Shown: piece after piece, positions 1 to 9,461 of the stretch | Layout of the letters: every line of letters begins with the position of its first letter | Numbering within the stretch: the stretch's first letter is position 1 | DNA from: Chondrus crispus | Taxonomy: Eukaryota > Rhodophyta > Florideophyceae > Gigartinales > Gigartinaceae | Length of the DNA stretch: 64,000 nt | Reading direction: 5' to 3' | Assembly (NCBI RefSeq): GCF_000350225.1 | Contig: NW_005179118.1 | Span: 86,869 to 150,868 of the forward strand | Notes under the pieces: generated by a model | The model's input: only the letters and a program-made list of their open reading frames with translations | Told to the model about the DNA's origin: nothing | Database searches by the model: none | Translations under genes and position numbers: made by a program

Positions 1-180
1 AAGCTAAGAAGGGGGGTCTCTCGGATACTGTACCGGTTGAGACCACCCGCATGTAGAGCATGCGGGGGGCGGAAGCCGCCTACGGGACCGTCACTACCGC
101 TCGGAACTATACGCACGACGATGGGTTTTGCATCCTCTAAACTACGGCTGGCGGTCGACTTCGTAACCTCCCCGAACTAA

Positions 181-360
181 GGGCCTGAGTTACAAAATTG
201 GCCAGCCCTCCGGGGAGGTGCCGTGTGTCAAATACTGTACACGCCGCCTATAAGGCGTGTAATCCGAAACAGTGAAGTCCAGGGACCTCAGGGGGATCGC
301 CTAGGTCACTAGGTGTCCCCCGAGGTCGACCATGGTCGACGATGGGGAGGTACGGCACGC
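181..360 (+). repeat. Diverged internal duplication (partner about 1030-1275)
   Basis: The block ggccagccctccggggaggtg at about 200 and the block around aggtcact..ccatggtcgacgatggggagg at about 301-352 recur in the same order at 1045-1075 and 1220-1262. The second copy is longer because of an insertion between the blocks. Non-coding part of the LTR element. Confidence 0.5.
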
Positions 361-515
361 CCGCGGTGCCCAAGATAAATACCGTCTCGGATACTTGCAG
401 CGGCGGCGCGACCCCCGACAGGTGGCAAAATTTGCCAAGTGTCATTCCCGTACTGGTGCAGTGGCCTGCGGCAAAAATCCGGGGACCAAATTGTGAGGGG
501 TGACACCGTTCGGTT

Positions 516-618
516 CGGCAATTACGTCGAAGTTCGGGCTACGTTTGAGCCCCTAGCGGGCTCAATAAAAATCGTAACGCACCGCCGACAACGGCATCGT
601 ACTCCCCGCGTCAAGCCG
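516..618 (+). repeat. Direct repeat copy 1 (partner 673-775)
   Basis: About 100 bp recurs at 673-775. Both copies contain the core gggctcaataaaaatcgta followed by an aacggcatcgt block and end in cgcgtcaagccg. They are clearly diverged, so the duplication is old. It lies inside the LTR element and has no coding capacity. Confidence 0.75.
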
Positions 619-672
619 CTTTGGACAGTATAAGGTCCGAAAAACGGTCAATGTCGACCCCGGCGGACCAGC

Positions 673-775
673 CGGCAATTTCGGTCGACTTTGGGCTACG
701 TTTTGACCCCTAGTGGGCTCAATAAAAATCGTAGCCCACGTCCGAGAACGGCATCGTGCTCACCGCGTCAAGCCG
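673..775 (+). repeat. Direct repeat copy 2 (partner 516-618)
   Basis: Second copy of the roughly 100-bp internal repeat. The two copies share the order of blocks but differ by scattered substitutions and small indels. Confidence 0.75.
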
Positions 776-1756
776 GACCCGGGGGTATCCACTCCGAAAA
801 AGCGGTAATGGCGAGGTGTCAACCGATTTGGAAACAAGATCAGTTTTTATTGGTTTCTAGTGGGTTTTTACAGTTTCCAAATCGGGGTTGTCGGCGAAGT
901 TGCCGGCGGCGCACTCGTACGCCTCTAACAGTCATGGAAAGGGACCGAGCGAGGCCAGAGGGGTCTCCCGGCAACCACGAGGGTCGAGACCCCCGGGTAC
1001 TGTACGCGCCGGTGGAAAAAAGGGGCGTCCGAGTTGGCAAAACGGCCAGCCCTCCGGGGGGGTGCCGGGCATCGGTACGTTGGCACCACTACCCCGGAGG
1101 AGCGCCTGCTTATGGGGAGGCGCTGTAGCCCTCCGGGTGGGGCCTGGGTCTGTACCTGGCGCCCCGCCAAGGCGGGGCGCAACCGAACGGTACCCTCTAA
1201 GGACCCCCGAGGGAGCGCCCAGGTCACTGAGAGCCCCCGGGGTCGGCCATGGATGATGGGGGGATGGGGACGAATTGCTGCGAAGCCATGCCGTCCACAA
1301 ACCCAATCACCGCCACGGAATGGCCGGGGTACAGTACATGTGGTTTACACAGTACTGTACCCGGTGGCCGTAGCCAATTAGGGCGCGCGGCGGCGTATGG
1401 GAGGCTGTTCGGAATGCCCCCGATTTGAGGGAACAGCCAATCGGAGCTCTTCAAAAAGGCAAAAAGCCACCCGCCGAACGGAAAAATCAGACACGTTTTA
1501 CTAAGAAAAACGCCGGTTTTGAGGCCAGGACTACCCCCCGAACGGAAAATCGGGCATAATTTACTAAGGAAAAGGGTGATTTTCTGCGAAGGAAAACGGG
1601 GCGGCACCGGACCGGGGAAGGGCCGCACTGCGCATACCGACCACTGGAGCTGCGCCTACTCCCGCGTGCACGCTCGCACCGCTTAGTGAGGCGATGAGGC
1701 CTCCCCTCCAGGAGGTCCGCGCAGGCAAGGACAAGCGAGACGGAGAAGGCAGATGT

Positions 1757-1762
1757 TTTATT
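1757..1762 (-). terminator. Candidate poly(A) signal for antisense ORF
   Basis: AATAAA on the minus strand, about 41 nt past the stop codon of the 939-residue ORF. Its position fits a cleavage/polyadenylation signal for that transcript, which supports the antisense ORF being a transcription unit. Inference from motif and spacing only. Confidence 0.45.
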
Positions 1763-1803
1763 GGGGTACTATCGGGTTGGGAACCACCGTCACGGAATAG
1801 TGC

Positions 1804-4623
1804 CTATTCGAGCCTCGCGCGTTTGGGCGAGTGGACGCCCTCGGTCAAACTGTCGGGGCGCCCCGCCATGCTCGCCCCAGAAGACCGGTTGGTGAAACCT
1901 GGCGCAGGTGGCATCTCAGCCCTGCGCTTGCGGCGCCCGGAGAAGACTCGACCGAGCTCGTCAATTGTTGACGCAGCTGTCCGGACGAGAGTCGCACCCT
2001 CTGCAGCCTCGCTTTCCAAAATGGAGAGCTGACGGCGCGCCTCGGCAAGCTCTGCGTCACGTTGGCGCAAGGCGTGGATCCACGAGCGAGCGGCCACGAG
2101 CGCATCCGTCACGGTTGAAGGCACCTCGAGGTTCTCGTACGAACATGCGTACTGTAGAACCGCGAAGGCACCTGCTTCCGCCTCGGGACGAAACCCGGCG
2201 GGTGATGTCGGCATGGGCTGGGATGACCCGCCGGCTGCTGGTCGGGACCGTATCGGACTCTCGCTCGTCGCGGAAGAGGACGAGGCGGCCGGCGGAGGCT
2301 CCGCCCCGCCCACGACCGGCGTAAACCGTTTCGGATCCTGGTCCTCCCTCGACAAGGGTGAGCGCGCTGGCAGAGGCCCCGCGCTGGCCCAGCGGTCGCG
2401 CATGGGCGTGCGCGCTCCGACCCCAAGTCGGGAGGTCCGCGCAGCCGATGAACTGTCGCTCGGGGAACCCAAACACGGCGCCAACGCCGCCGCCACGCTG
2501 TGAACTGGCGGGGGCCGGAGCGGAGGACGGCTATCCGGCGAAGGCGGCGGAGCCTCTGTCTTCCAAGACGGAGATTCCGGCCCGGTCACCCCGGCGAGTG
2601 GTAACTTGGGAGCCTCACCAGCCCCCAAGGGGGTCTCGTCGGCAATCTCGACGACCTCCACCGAGCCCAGCGGGGGCGGCGGGGGCCTCTCCATTTCTTC
2701 GTCGACCCCCGTGACCCTGTAGGCCGACCCAAGGGGGCACGCCTCGACTACCACCGAGGTGGGGGGCTGGGGTAAATTCCGTACGGTCTCCTGCGGGGGA
2801 GCGGGACCCATTGAGCCCCACTCCCTTCCAAGTCCGTTGAGGTAGGCTACCCCCGGCAGCTCCGCTTGAGCGGGTGTCGCCGTGGGGGCCTCCTCGAGAG
2901 GGAGTACTGGTGACCCCGGTATGACCGACTGGTTGGGGTCTTCATGAGGACCCTCCGGTTCTTCCTCCCCACGCCGAGGCATGTGAGGGATGACTCCAGT
3001 ACGGTAATCGTACCAGATAAAGTCTGCGTCGTCCCTCCACGGCCGGTGAAGGGTGAATTCCAAGAGCTGGTCGGTGCAGTCGGCATCGAATGGGGAACCT
3101 TCGACCAACGCGGCTATCCCCACCGATCGGATCAATGCAACCAAAGACGGTTGCAGGCGGAACAGCACGCCCGGGCAGGGTTGATGCCGGCGCGCGTCCA
3201 GACGCGGGTCGGGACAGCGCGTGAAGAACGGCATCCCCTCACACACCGCACGGGGGAAGCAGTGGAGCACGAGAGCTGCCCACTCCGACAGCGCGATGGC
3301 ACGGACCAGCGCTCGCTGCTGGTTATCCACCGCGGTCCGAGAGCCCGACAACCACCGTGAGGCGACGTACGCCATCACACTGGGCGTCGGCACGCAGAGG
3401 TGCTCGGGCGCCTCAAAATCGGACCAGTCGGTGGGCAGGTGCGGATAGAGCTTCGACCGCGCTTGGACTGGCACGGAGAAGAATTCCGTGCAGTGCCAGA
3501 GGTGGAAGAAGAAATCCGTACCTCGCCAACGGAGGCGGCTCTCACGTGCGGCGTCCTCGCCCCACCTGCGACGGTTGGCGACGCTGTACCAACCCCATAA
3601 CGGGCGGGGGACGGCCACCAACCGAGCATGGGGGACCGCTTGGTCCGCCCGGCCGAACCGGGCGAGCAAAGGCAACAGGGCCTTGTGGTACGCCACCTCC
3701 TCGGGGCAGCGGACATAAATGATGTCACTCCCCGGGTCCGCCAAAACCCGACACGGCGAATGGCGCCAGCGGTCGATCCAGGCCTCGCCTTGGGTCCGCT
3801 GACCCCCGTGGCGTTTCGCCGGCCGGCTACGGGCCCCACGTTGAACGGGGATCGCCGCGAAGCGCGCCGCGTCGAGGTACCGATGGGCAAGCCTACTGTA
3901 TTCCGCGACAGTTAGCGGGGGCTCCGGAGCAGCAGATGGCCGCCCCGTGCGCCGCCAGCGGTGGTCGAGTTCTTGACCAGGGAACGCGCGGCGGGCCACC
4001 TCTCGTAGGCTCATTGATCGATTGGCTCGCACACCGCGGTTCCTCCGGGGCCTTCTGATCACCGTTGAACGGTCCGCCCTTTCGAGCGGGTCAGGAGAGG
4101 CCGGTGTTACCGCTGCTACTCTCAACCGACTCACCGCTCGGGCGAGCGATGGGAGACGCGGTACGGGGATACTCCGCAGCGGTCTCAGTAGGGGAGAGCG
4201 GGGCGGTGTCGCCTCAGCCCTCGACCGTACTGCCGGCGGATCCACCGCCGGCACCGTCCGGTTATTCACCTGTTCCGACATCGGTGAGATAATAGGGACA
4301 GAACAAGTCGTGGAAGTCGCTCGTACCGTCTGGTTGGGAAGAGATGTGGTTAGTACGGGTGAGGGTCGATCGCATGGGGGAGCCAGAGTCCTGACCGCAT
4401 GGGAATCCTCGCCCGACTTATATAGCCGAGCGAAAGACCGCCGAGCTGTCCGACCGGGGCGCCGGCGCTTGCCCATTACGAAAGGAGTCAACGCGGTGCG
4501 GTCGTCGGCCAGGAAGGCGGCAGCAGATACCGATAACGGAATAGTCGTGCCAAGCACGGTCGTCGGGACGGCTTGCAGGGGAGATACGGAACCCGAACGG
4601 ACGGCACGAGGACGTGCCGTCAT
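1804..4623 (-). CDS. 939-residue protein encoded antisense to an LTR retrotransposon
   Basis: An uninterrupted 939-codon frame from an ATG at 4623 to TAG at 1804-1806. The N-terminal ~230 residues are rich in Arg, Pro and Ser; roughly residues 250-530 look globular, with many Trp, Phe and Cys; residues 540-790 are Pro/Glu-rich and low complexity; the C-terminal ~120 residues are predicted helical (a block with AELAEARRQLSILESEAAEG), then a basic tail ending RARLE. I do not recognise the family; the layout (globular core, disordered linker, coiled-coil tail) could suit a gag-like or nucleic-acid-binding protein. The ATG lies only 15 bp from the 3' LTR, whose TATA box and polypurine tract point the other way, so this ORF is antisense and its promoter would have to be in the LTR. 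No sense ORF in the same span exceeds about 200 codons. A poly(A) signal follows the stop. Confidence 0.7.
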   Translation of the reverse strand: MTARPRAVRSGSVSPLQAVPTTVLGTTIPLSVSAAAFLADDRTALTPFVMGKRRRPGRTARRSFARLYKSGEDSHAVRTLAPPCDRPSPVLTTSLPNQTVRATSTTCSVPIISPMSEQVNNRTVPAVDPPAVRSRAEATPPRSPLLRPLRSIPVPRLPSLARAVSRLRVAAVTPASPDPLERADRSTVIRRPRRNRGVRANRSMSLREVARRAFPGQELDHRWRRTGRPSAAPEPPLTVAEYSRLAHRYLDAARFAAIPVQRGARSRPAKRHGGQRTQGEAWIDRWRHSPCRVLADPGSDIIYVRCPEEVAYHKALLPLLARFGRADQAVPHARLVAVPRPLWGWYSVANRRRWGEDAARESRLRWRGTDFFFHLWHCTEFFSVPVQARSKLYPHLPTDWSDFEAPEHLCVPTPSVMAYVASRWLSGSRTAVDNQQRALVRAIALSEWAALVLHCFPRAVCEGMPFFTRCPDPRLDARRHQPCPGVLFRLQPSLVALIRSVGIAALVEGSPFDADCTDQLLEFTLHRPWRDDADFIWYDYRTGVIPHMPRRGEEEPEGPHEDPNQSVIPGSPVLPLEEAPTATPAQAELPGVAYLNGLGREWGSMGPAPPQETVRNLPQPPTSVVVEACPLGSAYRVTGVDEEMERPPPPPLGSVEVVEIADETPLGAGEAPKLPLAGVTGPESPSWKTEAPPPSPDSRPPLRPPPVHSVAAALAPCLGSPSDSSSAARTSRLGVGARTPMRDRWASAGPLPARSPLSREDQDPKRFTPVVGGAEPPPAASSSSATSESPIRSRPAAGGSSQPMPTSPAGFRPEAEAGAFAVLQYACSYENLEVPSTVTDALVAARSWIHALRQRDAELAEARRQLSILESEAAEGATLVRTAASTIDELGRVFSGRRKRRAEMPPAPGFTNRSSGASMAGRPDSLTEGVHSPKRARLE

Positions 4624-4626
4624 TTA

Positions 4627-4636
4627 AGAAGGGGGG
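4627..4636 (+). other. Polypurine tract (plus-strand primer site)
   Basis: AAGAAGGGGGG-type purine run ending 2 nt before the TG of the LTR. This is the expected place for the plus-strand primer of reverse transcription, and it sets the element's sense strand as plus and this LTR as the 3' LTR. Confidence 0.7.
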
Positions 4637-4740
4637 TTTGTGGTACAATTGCCAAGTGGCGCTACTGCACTAGGCGGGCGCCAGAGGCCTCGCCAAGTAC
4701 AGTAGTAAGATGTTAACCGATACGGTACATACGTGACCAG

Positions 4741-4810
4741 CACGTGTAGATGTGGCCACGTGGGAGTCCACGTGTAGTTAGTGGCACCAGCTAGTGCAGG
4801 TGTACACGTG
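4741..4810 (+). promoter_or_regulatory. Cluster of four CACGTG (E/G-box) motifs in LTR U3
   Basis: CACGTG occurs at 4741, 4757, 4769 and 4805, within 70 bp. CACGTG is the classical target of bHLH and bZIP transcription factors. The cluster lies about 120-190 bp upstream of the LTR TATA box, so it is a likely enhancer in U3. It could also serve the antisense ORF whose ATG is at 4623. The motif is palindromic and gives no orientation. Confidence 0.55.
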
Positions 4811-4930
4811 GTGCGCGACCGATCGGTGGGTTAGTACAGTAGTCATTTTTAGTTACCGTAAGCTACAGTAAGCTGGCTACAGTATGTACAGCTACTGTAG
4901 TCCGTCCGGTGCCACCGCCCTACTAGGGGG

Positions 4931-4937
4931 TATAAGA
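4931..4937 (+). promoter_or_regulatory. LTR TATA box
   Basis: TATAAGA in a G-rich setting, 292 bp into the LTR. It marks the likely U3/R region and supports transcription of the element on the plus strand. Confidence 0.5.
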
Positions 4938-5238
4938 TAGGGGGGCACCGGGCTGGAGGTAAACCGAGGAAAGCACGCCTCCCCTTACTTCCTACCCTAG
5001 TCCTTTACCGTACGGTTAAGTAAGTCCCGCAGGTTTCCAGCTCGCCACCGGTCGTACTGCTCTACACCCCAGTACGACTGCGCGTGTCCAGTGCGGTGTA
5101 CCTCCCTTGTCCTGTGCTTCCTACCGTTCCGGATTATTCTACCTGACGCTCCAGTGTAGCGGTCCCCCAAGCTCCCTCATTTTAGGTACAGCCTGTCCTT
5201 TTCCGTTTACGGTTTAGCGTCCCTACGGTTGTACCACA

Positions 5239-6584
5239 GACGTCAACATGATTTCCATCATGTCTCGTGCCAGGTCATCGCATATTTTGTTGAAGTTTAT
5301 GCCAAATGAACCTCGGCGGCGAGTGTTTTCTTGGGCGGCATGCATACGGTTACGAAGGACCCGTTTCGTATCAACAGGTTCCTTACACTTGAACCAACGG
5401 CACCCAGTCTTCCCGCAGTTATGACAGGTGAGCAAATCCTTACGATTATCTCTCTGAGGCCAATTTTCTTTGGGGTAGACACGACCGTCACGGTTGAATT
5501 GTTTGGGGACGATCGACGCGTTACTCCTTGGTTCTCTGCCGTATCTCGCCTGACCGGCAAAGTTTGTGGCTTTCCACCTGGTACTTCGGATCTGGTTGCT
5601 GTTGTAGTGAGGGGCGCGGGAATGTGCGGAAAGGTGCTTAGCCCATTGTTGTAAAGAATATTCAAGACGTTCGATTAGGTTATGATACCTTAATTCATTT
5701 GCCGTCACATTGGACAGTACGGTACGAGCCCAGTCCTTGCCGAGGACAGCTTGCTGAAGGTGAAGTGTCTTTGCTCTGTCGGACCTGTCCTCTGGGTGCG
5801 ACATCGGCGTGAGTCGATCTATCTCATCTACCATCGCACGAAAGGCGGCCCCTTCGCTGAAATTGTCCTGTGTCTCGAAATTCGACATATGGATTTCACT
5901 TAACTGATGAGAGATGTAATCTTGCTTTGCTGCAGAGGCGTATCTCTCATGAAATCGTCTCATTACCTCTCCATAGTTCGTCAATTTTCCCTCAATCTCA
6001 TTTATGAAGAACTGCAATGCGGCGCCATCAAGCATATAATGAAGGAAACTCACCTTATCTGAACCTGTCACCTTGTTCTGAGCGCACATGAATTGGTACC
6101 TGTTGAGCTTTGTGAGCCAATCTTCATCATTCTTGCCCCAAAAACGCTGGCAGTTAGACGAATATGCCATACTCATCCCCTTTGCGGCGTTGTTTGAAGA
6201 TGAATATGTCGTTTGGGCATTCGGGGTGTTTGTTGGCGCGGGGCTTGCGGTAGAAAATGGTTGATCAGGGAAGCCTGGGCTTGAAAATGATGGAGAACTC
6301 GGAACGAAGGTTCCCCTTTTGATGGACTTGAACTGAGCCACTGCTTTCTCGCGTTCTATGCGGTCTTCCTGCCTATTCCAAATGGTGTGAAGAATTCGAT
6401 TCACAATGAGACCGCCCGAGGCACCCGTGGCAGGGGTGTCAACACCTCGCTCATTCAGAAAAACTCGAATCTTCTTGTAGATCTCATAATTGACGGTTAT
6501 CATTGGATCAACTAGCTCACGGGGCTCAAGATCTTCGCGAATTTGGTCGATAAGGTCTTCTCCTCGTGCGACCGGGGACTGCAT
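5239..6584 (-). pseudogene. gag polyprotein of a second retroelement, 3' end cut off by the LTR insertion
   Basis: The ATG at 6584 opens 448 codons before the LTR boundary at 5239. The frame then runs into the LTR and stops at 5223 after adding VVQP, so those last residues are foreign. Residues ~130-330 have the helical, charged character of a retrotransposon capsid (blocks such as RFWGKNDEDWLTKLNRYQF). A zinc knuckle CHNCGKTGCRWFKC lies at about residues 387-400; it is CX2CX4CX4C, with Cys where retroviral-type knuckles have His. Gag packages RNA and forms the virus-like particle in the cytoplasm. The continuation of gag and any pol would lie left of the inserted element, outside the window. 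The frame is otherwise intact, so the host element was probably recent when it was hit. Confidence 0.8.
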
Positions 6585-6599
6585 GGCGTACCCATTAAA

Positions 6600-7220
6600 A
6601 AGGTTGAAGATGCCTTCTTGATGGGCGTTGCTCAGTCGAATGTTACCAAAAGGGCCCTGAGACGCGGAAAAGGGGCCTCGGGCACGTGAGTCACGTGGTC
6701 AAGGTTGGTCGGTGTTGGCGGCATGATATACCTGCTAGTCAGCTTGCGCGGGTTTTTTCACTGCCTTCTGCAAAGGATGATGTAAAAGTTTTCCTTAATT
6801 CCGGAATGTCGGAAAACTCCTGTGAATTGAGTTGTCCTTTCGTTGATGTCCCTGGCACCAGGCGCACTGGAGCCTGTGCCGTTCCTTCCGGAGCTCGGGA
6901 CGAGTGAAGACGAGTGATGCGGCTGCTCGCACGGGAGAGCGCCGCCAAGGGATGCAAAATGCAACAATTGTTTACTGATGTTCGTCCTGCCCCCTCCTCT
7001 CTCTCCAGCTCTCGCAATTCGCTCTGTAGTTCGCTGACCATGGCATTGCGGAAAAGGGTGACTGACAGTGTCTCCATTCTACCTAAACTAACAGAAAGGC
7101 CACGACCTTTGATCTCCCAACTCGAAACATTCGGCCTGGGACTTCTGTAATGCCGTTCCTATTACAGCATACCCCAAGTGCGTCCCATTCTTTTGACATT
7201 CGGGGGGTCTTAGAGACCAA
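6600..7220. other. Region upstream of the gag ORF, no gene supported
   Basis: Likely the leader and possibly LTR of the minus-strand gag element. Several short ORFs exist on both strands, none with a recognisable motif. No terminal repeat pair could be defined by eye. Confidence 0.4.
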
Positions 7221-7519
7221 AGTCGGGTGTCCTCTTACTGCTTCAGCGGGGTACGAAATACCCATTGCTGTACTCTGACGCTTAGCCTCCCAGTTTCCAA
7301 AATTTCTACCAGAGCTGAGCAAGGTTTGCTCTTAGTCAGGCCATCCGCCGGATTTTCTTCAGTCCGGATCCAGCCGACATCGCTGGCGACGGCGGCGGTA
7401 GAGGTGATTTATCTCGATGATGATGAGGTTATTCAACCTGATAATGTGCATCAGCTTGAAAAGCAGCTGCAAGCCTTGGACTTCGAGGACGTGGATATCG
7501 AACGTCCGCATCCAGTGCT

Positions 7520-7789
7520 TCAGTCCTGGGTTGTGAACGATAGCACTGTATTCGTGGCCAGGTGGATTAGGCGCGTTACCACATGTTCCTGCCCGTGTCC
7601 GGACACCACCTGTACAAAGCGAGTGCAAGTGGGGGAACATGGCAGGTTCTCTGCTGGGGCGAGCCGAGGATTTATCAATTTCTGCTTCATTTCGACCAAC
7701 TTTTCGACCTGCAGCAGATGCCCAACCTCGATTTTCTGTGCAATCGTAAGGCGCGTACGCTTCGCTTTGCCGATCTTTTCAGGATTCAT
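7520..7789 (-). pseudogene. Possible pogo/Tigger-type transposase N-terminus (HTH remnant)
   Basis: From an ATG at 7789 the first ~30 residues include KRTRLTIAQKIEVGHLL, which resembles the start of the Psq/CENP-B-type helix-turn-helix of pogo-like transposases. Similarity fades after ~30 residues and no DDE domain follows, so it would be a relic. The opposite strand also has a long open frame here (7227-7922) with an acidic stretch near VHQLEKQLQALDFEDVD; I cannot decide between the strands. The pogo-type terminus at 57.3 kb shows that such elements may exist in this genome. Confidence 0.3.
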
Positions 7790-7857
7790 GTTAGGGTCAT
7801 TGAGTGAGGTGCCATCACGTTACCAATTGCACCAAAGAGCTGAGGCGCATGAGGAGT

Positions 7858-7972
7858 GGCCGATGACGACGTCGTGCATGACACGTGGCAGAACCTGTGT
7901 CTGCCGGTTTTGGCGGCACTAATTCGAGGGTGACAAGAATGAAAGCGGCACTATTGCGCGTCCCCCTGTACC
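7858..7972 (+). repeat. Repeat C, copy 1 (partners 9340-9445 and 12393-12424)
   Basis: A block beginning around gtgcatgacacgtggcag and running through a cctgtgtctgcc segment and ggcggcactaattcga recurs at about 9348-9445 in the same orientation. Its first ~30 bp also recur at 12393-12424. The two main copies flank the stretch that carries an ABC-transporter ATPase fragment. Confidence 0.7.
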
Positions 7973-8150
7973 ATTGTTCTAATGATGTGACTGTTCGACA
8001 TTAATTAAATCGAAATGAAATATATAGTTTTTATATAAATGCATTAATTAATGTCCGACAGTGTAATGTTCCAGGATCGCGTCCTTAGGACGCCGAGTTT
8101 CGGAGTACCATTGTTCTAATGATGGTACTGCTCGACATTAATTAAATAAT
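7968..8150. repeat. Short element with direct and inverted AT-rich repeats
   Basis: The ~43-bp block starting gtaccattgttctaatgat is present at 7968 and again at 8105. Both copies end in gacattaattaaat, and the inverse attaattaatgtc lies between them. This gives a foldable unit of ~180 bp. It resembles a MITE-type relic, but target duplications were not identified. Confidence 0.5.
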
Positions 8151-8257
8151 AGTTAAATATTAGATTATTAACGTTAATCTAAGATTTTTGTTTTTTTTGC
8201 GGAGTGATTTGAGTGTGATTCTAGTATGGTTGTCGCGCGACAAGATTTCGTTTTGCT

Positions 8258-8342
8258 GTATGGGTGGCCAGCCATACAACAACTTTATTAAAATTTGATA
8301 ACTTTTCGGAGGGTGATTGTAGTATGGGTGGCCACCCATACT
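8258..8342. repeat. Pair of palindromes: near-perfect and perfect
   Basis: A near-palindrome (gtatgggtggccagccatac) at 8258-8277 is followed ~45 bp later by a perfect 22-bp palindrome at 8321-8342 with centre tgggtggccaccca. The flanks (about tttatta..gataacttttcgg) are AT-rich. No gene overlaps. Confidence 0.65.
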
Positions 8343-9079
8343 AACATTTCCTGTATTGGTAATATAGTGCTGACCTGTGGCAGTGGGACGAAAACGGCTC
8401 TATATCGAAACGGGCACTATAAGTGAATTGGAATTTCCGCTTTTTACAGCCACTATCCTTGCATCACTGCTTTCAAAGAACTCCCGCAGGGCGCTCACTC
8501 ATACTGCACATCTGCACTAAAGATTCAAGTCTTACAAAAGCCAAAATAAACGGGCTATGTGCTAAAGAATTTTTGTAGTGTGCGAGGGATATCGGGAGAT
8601 TTTGGGGTGCTTGTGTAGAGGGCCCGCCCCTGCGGACGAGAGTGCACCTATCGTTAAAAATGATTCTGGCTTGAGAGGAGGCCCCATTCGCTGGATGAGT
8701 GTGCCGTCGTTGTAGTAGCTGCGTGCTGCCGAGAGCATCCTGGTTGTGTCAGCTTGTGCTGAGTAAGGTTGGGTCGTTTCTGTGATTGTTTAAGGGATGT
8801 GGTTTGATTCACTTCGTGATGGGCAGGCATAGACAACTGCACCGGAGCTACAAACTCGGTGGGGGCAATGCACTTTGGCTGGCTGGTGCTATGGGGCAAC
8901 CGGGGACTTGGACAGTGTGCGGAAGTTTTGATAATTTGTTGAGTAGTGTTCCGGCGGACTGAGAGGAGGAACAGAAAGGGAGGGCGACCGGGATTGCGAT
9001 GGGTAGGAGTCTAAGCCTGAGCAAGGATGATAGGGCAGATGGTATTGTTGAGATAAATTTGGGATGCTTGAATATTAGC
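8343..9079. other. Intergenic, no gene supported
   Basis: Mixed-composition sequence with short ORFs only. An open frame entering the ABC-ATPase fragment begins at 8999, but its first ~27 residues have no resemblance to the ABC gene. Confidence 0.4.
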
Positions 9080-9290
9080 CAAATGCTAGCATTGGTTGGA
9101 GCTAGCGGATGTGGAAAATCTACGACTATTGCTCTTTTGGAGCGATTCTATGATCCTCGCGATGGGACTATGCGTAGCGATGATACTGATGAAATTCGAG
9201 AGGGCAACCTGAATCACCTGCGCTTCCACCTGGGTCTCGTTTCCCAAGAGCCTGACTTTTTCAATAGGAATATGCGGGACAATATTGCAT
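9080..9290 (+). pseudogene. ABC transporter nucleotide-binding-domain fragment
   Basis: About 70 codons are almost identical to the full ATPase domain encoded at 58,660-58,875. They contain Walker A (GASGCGKST), the segment ALLERFYDPRDGT and the Q-loop (GLVSQEPDFFNR). Homology starts abruptly before Walker A and ends after the DNIA motif, with no ABC signature, Walker B or H-loop, so no ATPase can be made. Compared with the 58.7-kb gene it has an extra Asp codon and substitutions at conserved sites (IRID became MRSD). Repeat C lies immediately 3'. Confidence 0.85.
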
Positions 9291-9347
9291 GCAAGGCGAA
9301 AGGTCGTTTTGGGGGTTGGCGCGGAAAGGGGGGTGCGCGTCTGTGAC

Positions 9348-9445
9348 ACGTGGCGAGACCTGTGTCTGCCAATATTGGGCGGCACTAATTCGACGGAGGC
9401 AGTATCCAAAGCGGCGCTATTGCGAATCCCCCTGCATTTGTCCGC
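9348..9445 (+). repeat. Repeat C, copy 2
   Basis: Diverged second copy of the 7.88-7.97 kb block, sharing tgacacgtggc, acctgtgtctgcc, ggcggcactaattcga and a final ggcgctattgcg..tccccctg. It starts just after the ABC fragment ends. Confidence 0.7.
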
Positions 9446-9461
9446 AATTTCATTAAATCAT

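Larger units (their letters stand above)
1..1756 (+). mobile_element. Internal non-coding part of LTR retrotransposon (left end outside window)
   Basis: This is the part of the LTR element lying before the antisense ORF. It is GC-rich and no convincing ORF is seen on either strand. It is built from diverged internal duplications, listed separately. The string taagaagggggg, matching the polypurine tract at the 3' LTR, also occurs at positions 5-16 near the left window edge, so the element may carry a second polypurine tract or an internal duplication. No reverse transcriptase, RNase H or integrase motif is visible; pol must lie left of the window or be absent. Confidence 0.55.
4639..5238 (+). 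mobile_element. 3' LTR of retrotransposon (600 bp)
   Basis: The segment starts TGTGGTACAA and ends TTGTACCACA, a perfect 10-bp terminal inverted repeat with TG..CA ends. A polypurine tract abuts its left end, and its right end joins directly to the coding sequence of another retroelement's gag gene, giving an exact boundary. It contains four CACGTG motifs in the first third and a TATA box at 4931. The matching 5' LTR and the left target duplication are outside the window; the right-hand target copy would be gacgt at 5239-5243. Confidence 0.85.

Noticed and set aside
4022-4627. 201-codon plus-strand ORF opposite the 939-residue frame
   Set aside because: Shadow of the GC-rich antisense ORF; no start context and no domain.
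7227-7922. 231-codon plus-strand ORF
   Set aside because: Starts without a convincing ATG context, overlaps an HTH-like frame on the other strand and repeat C at its end; the strand cannot be decided.
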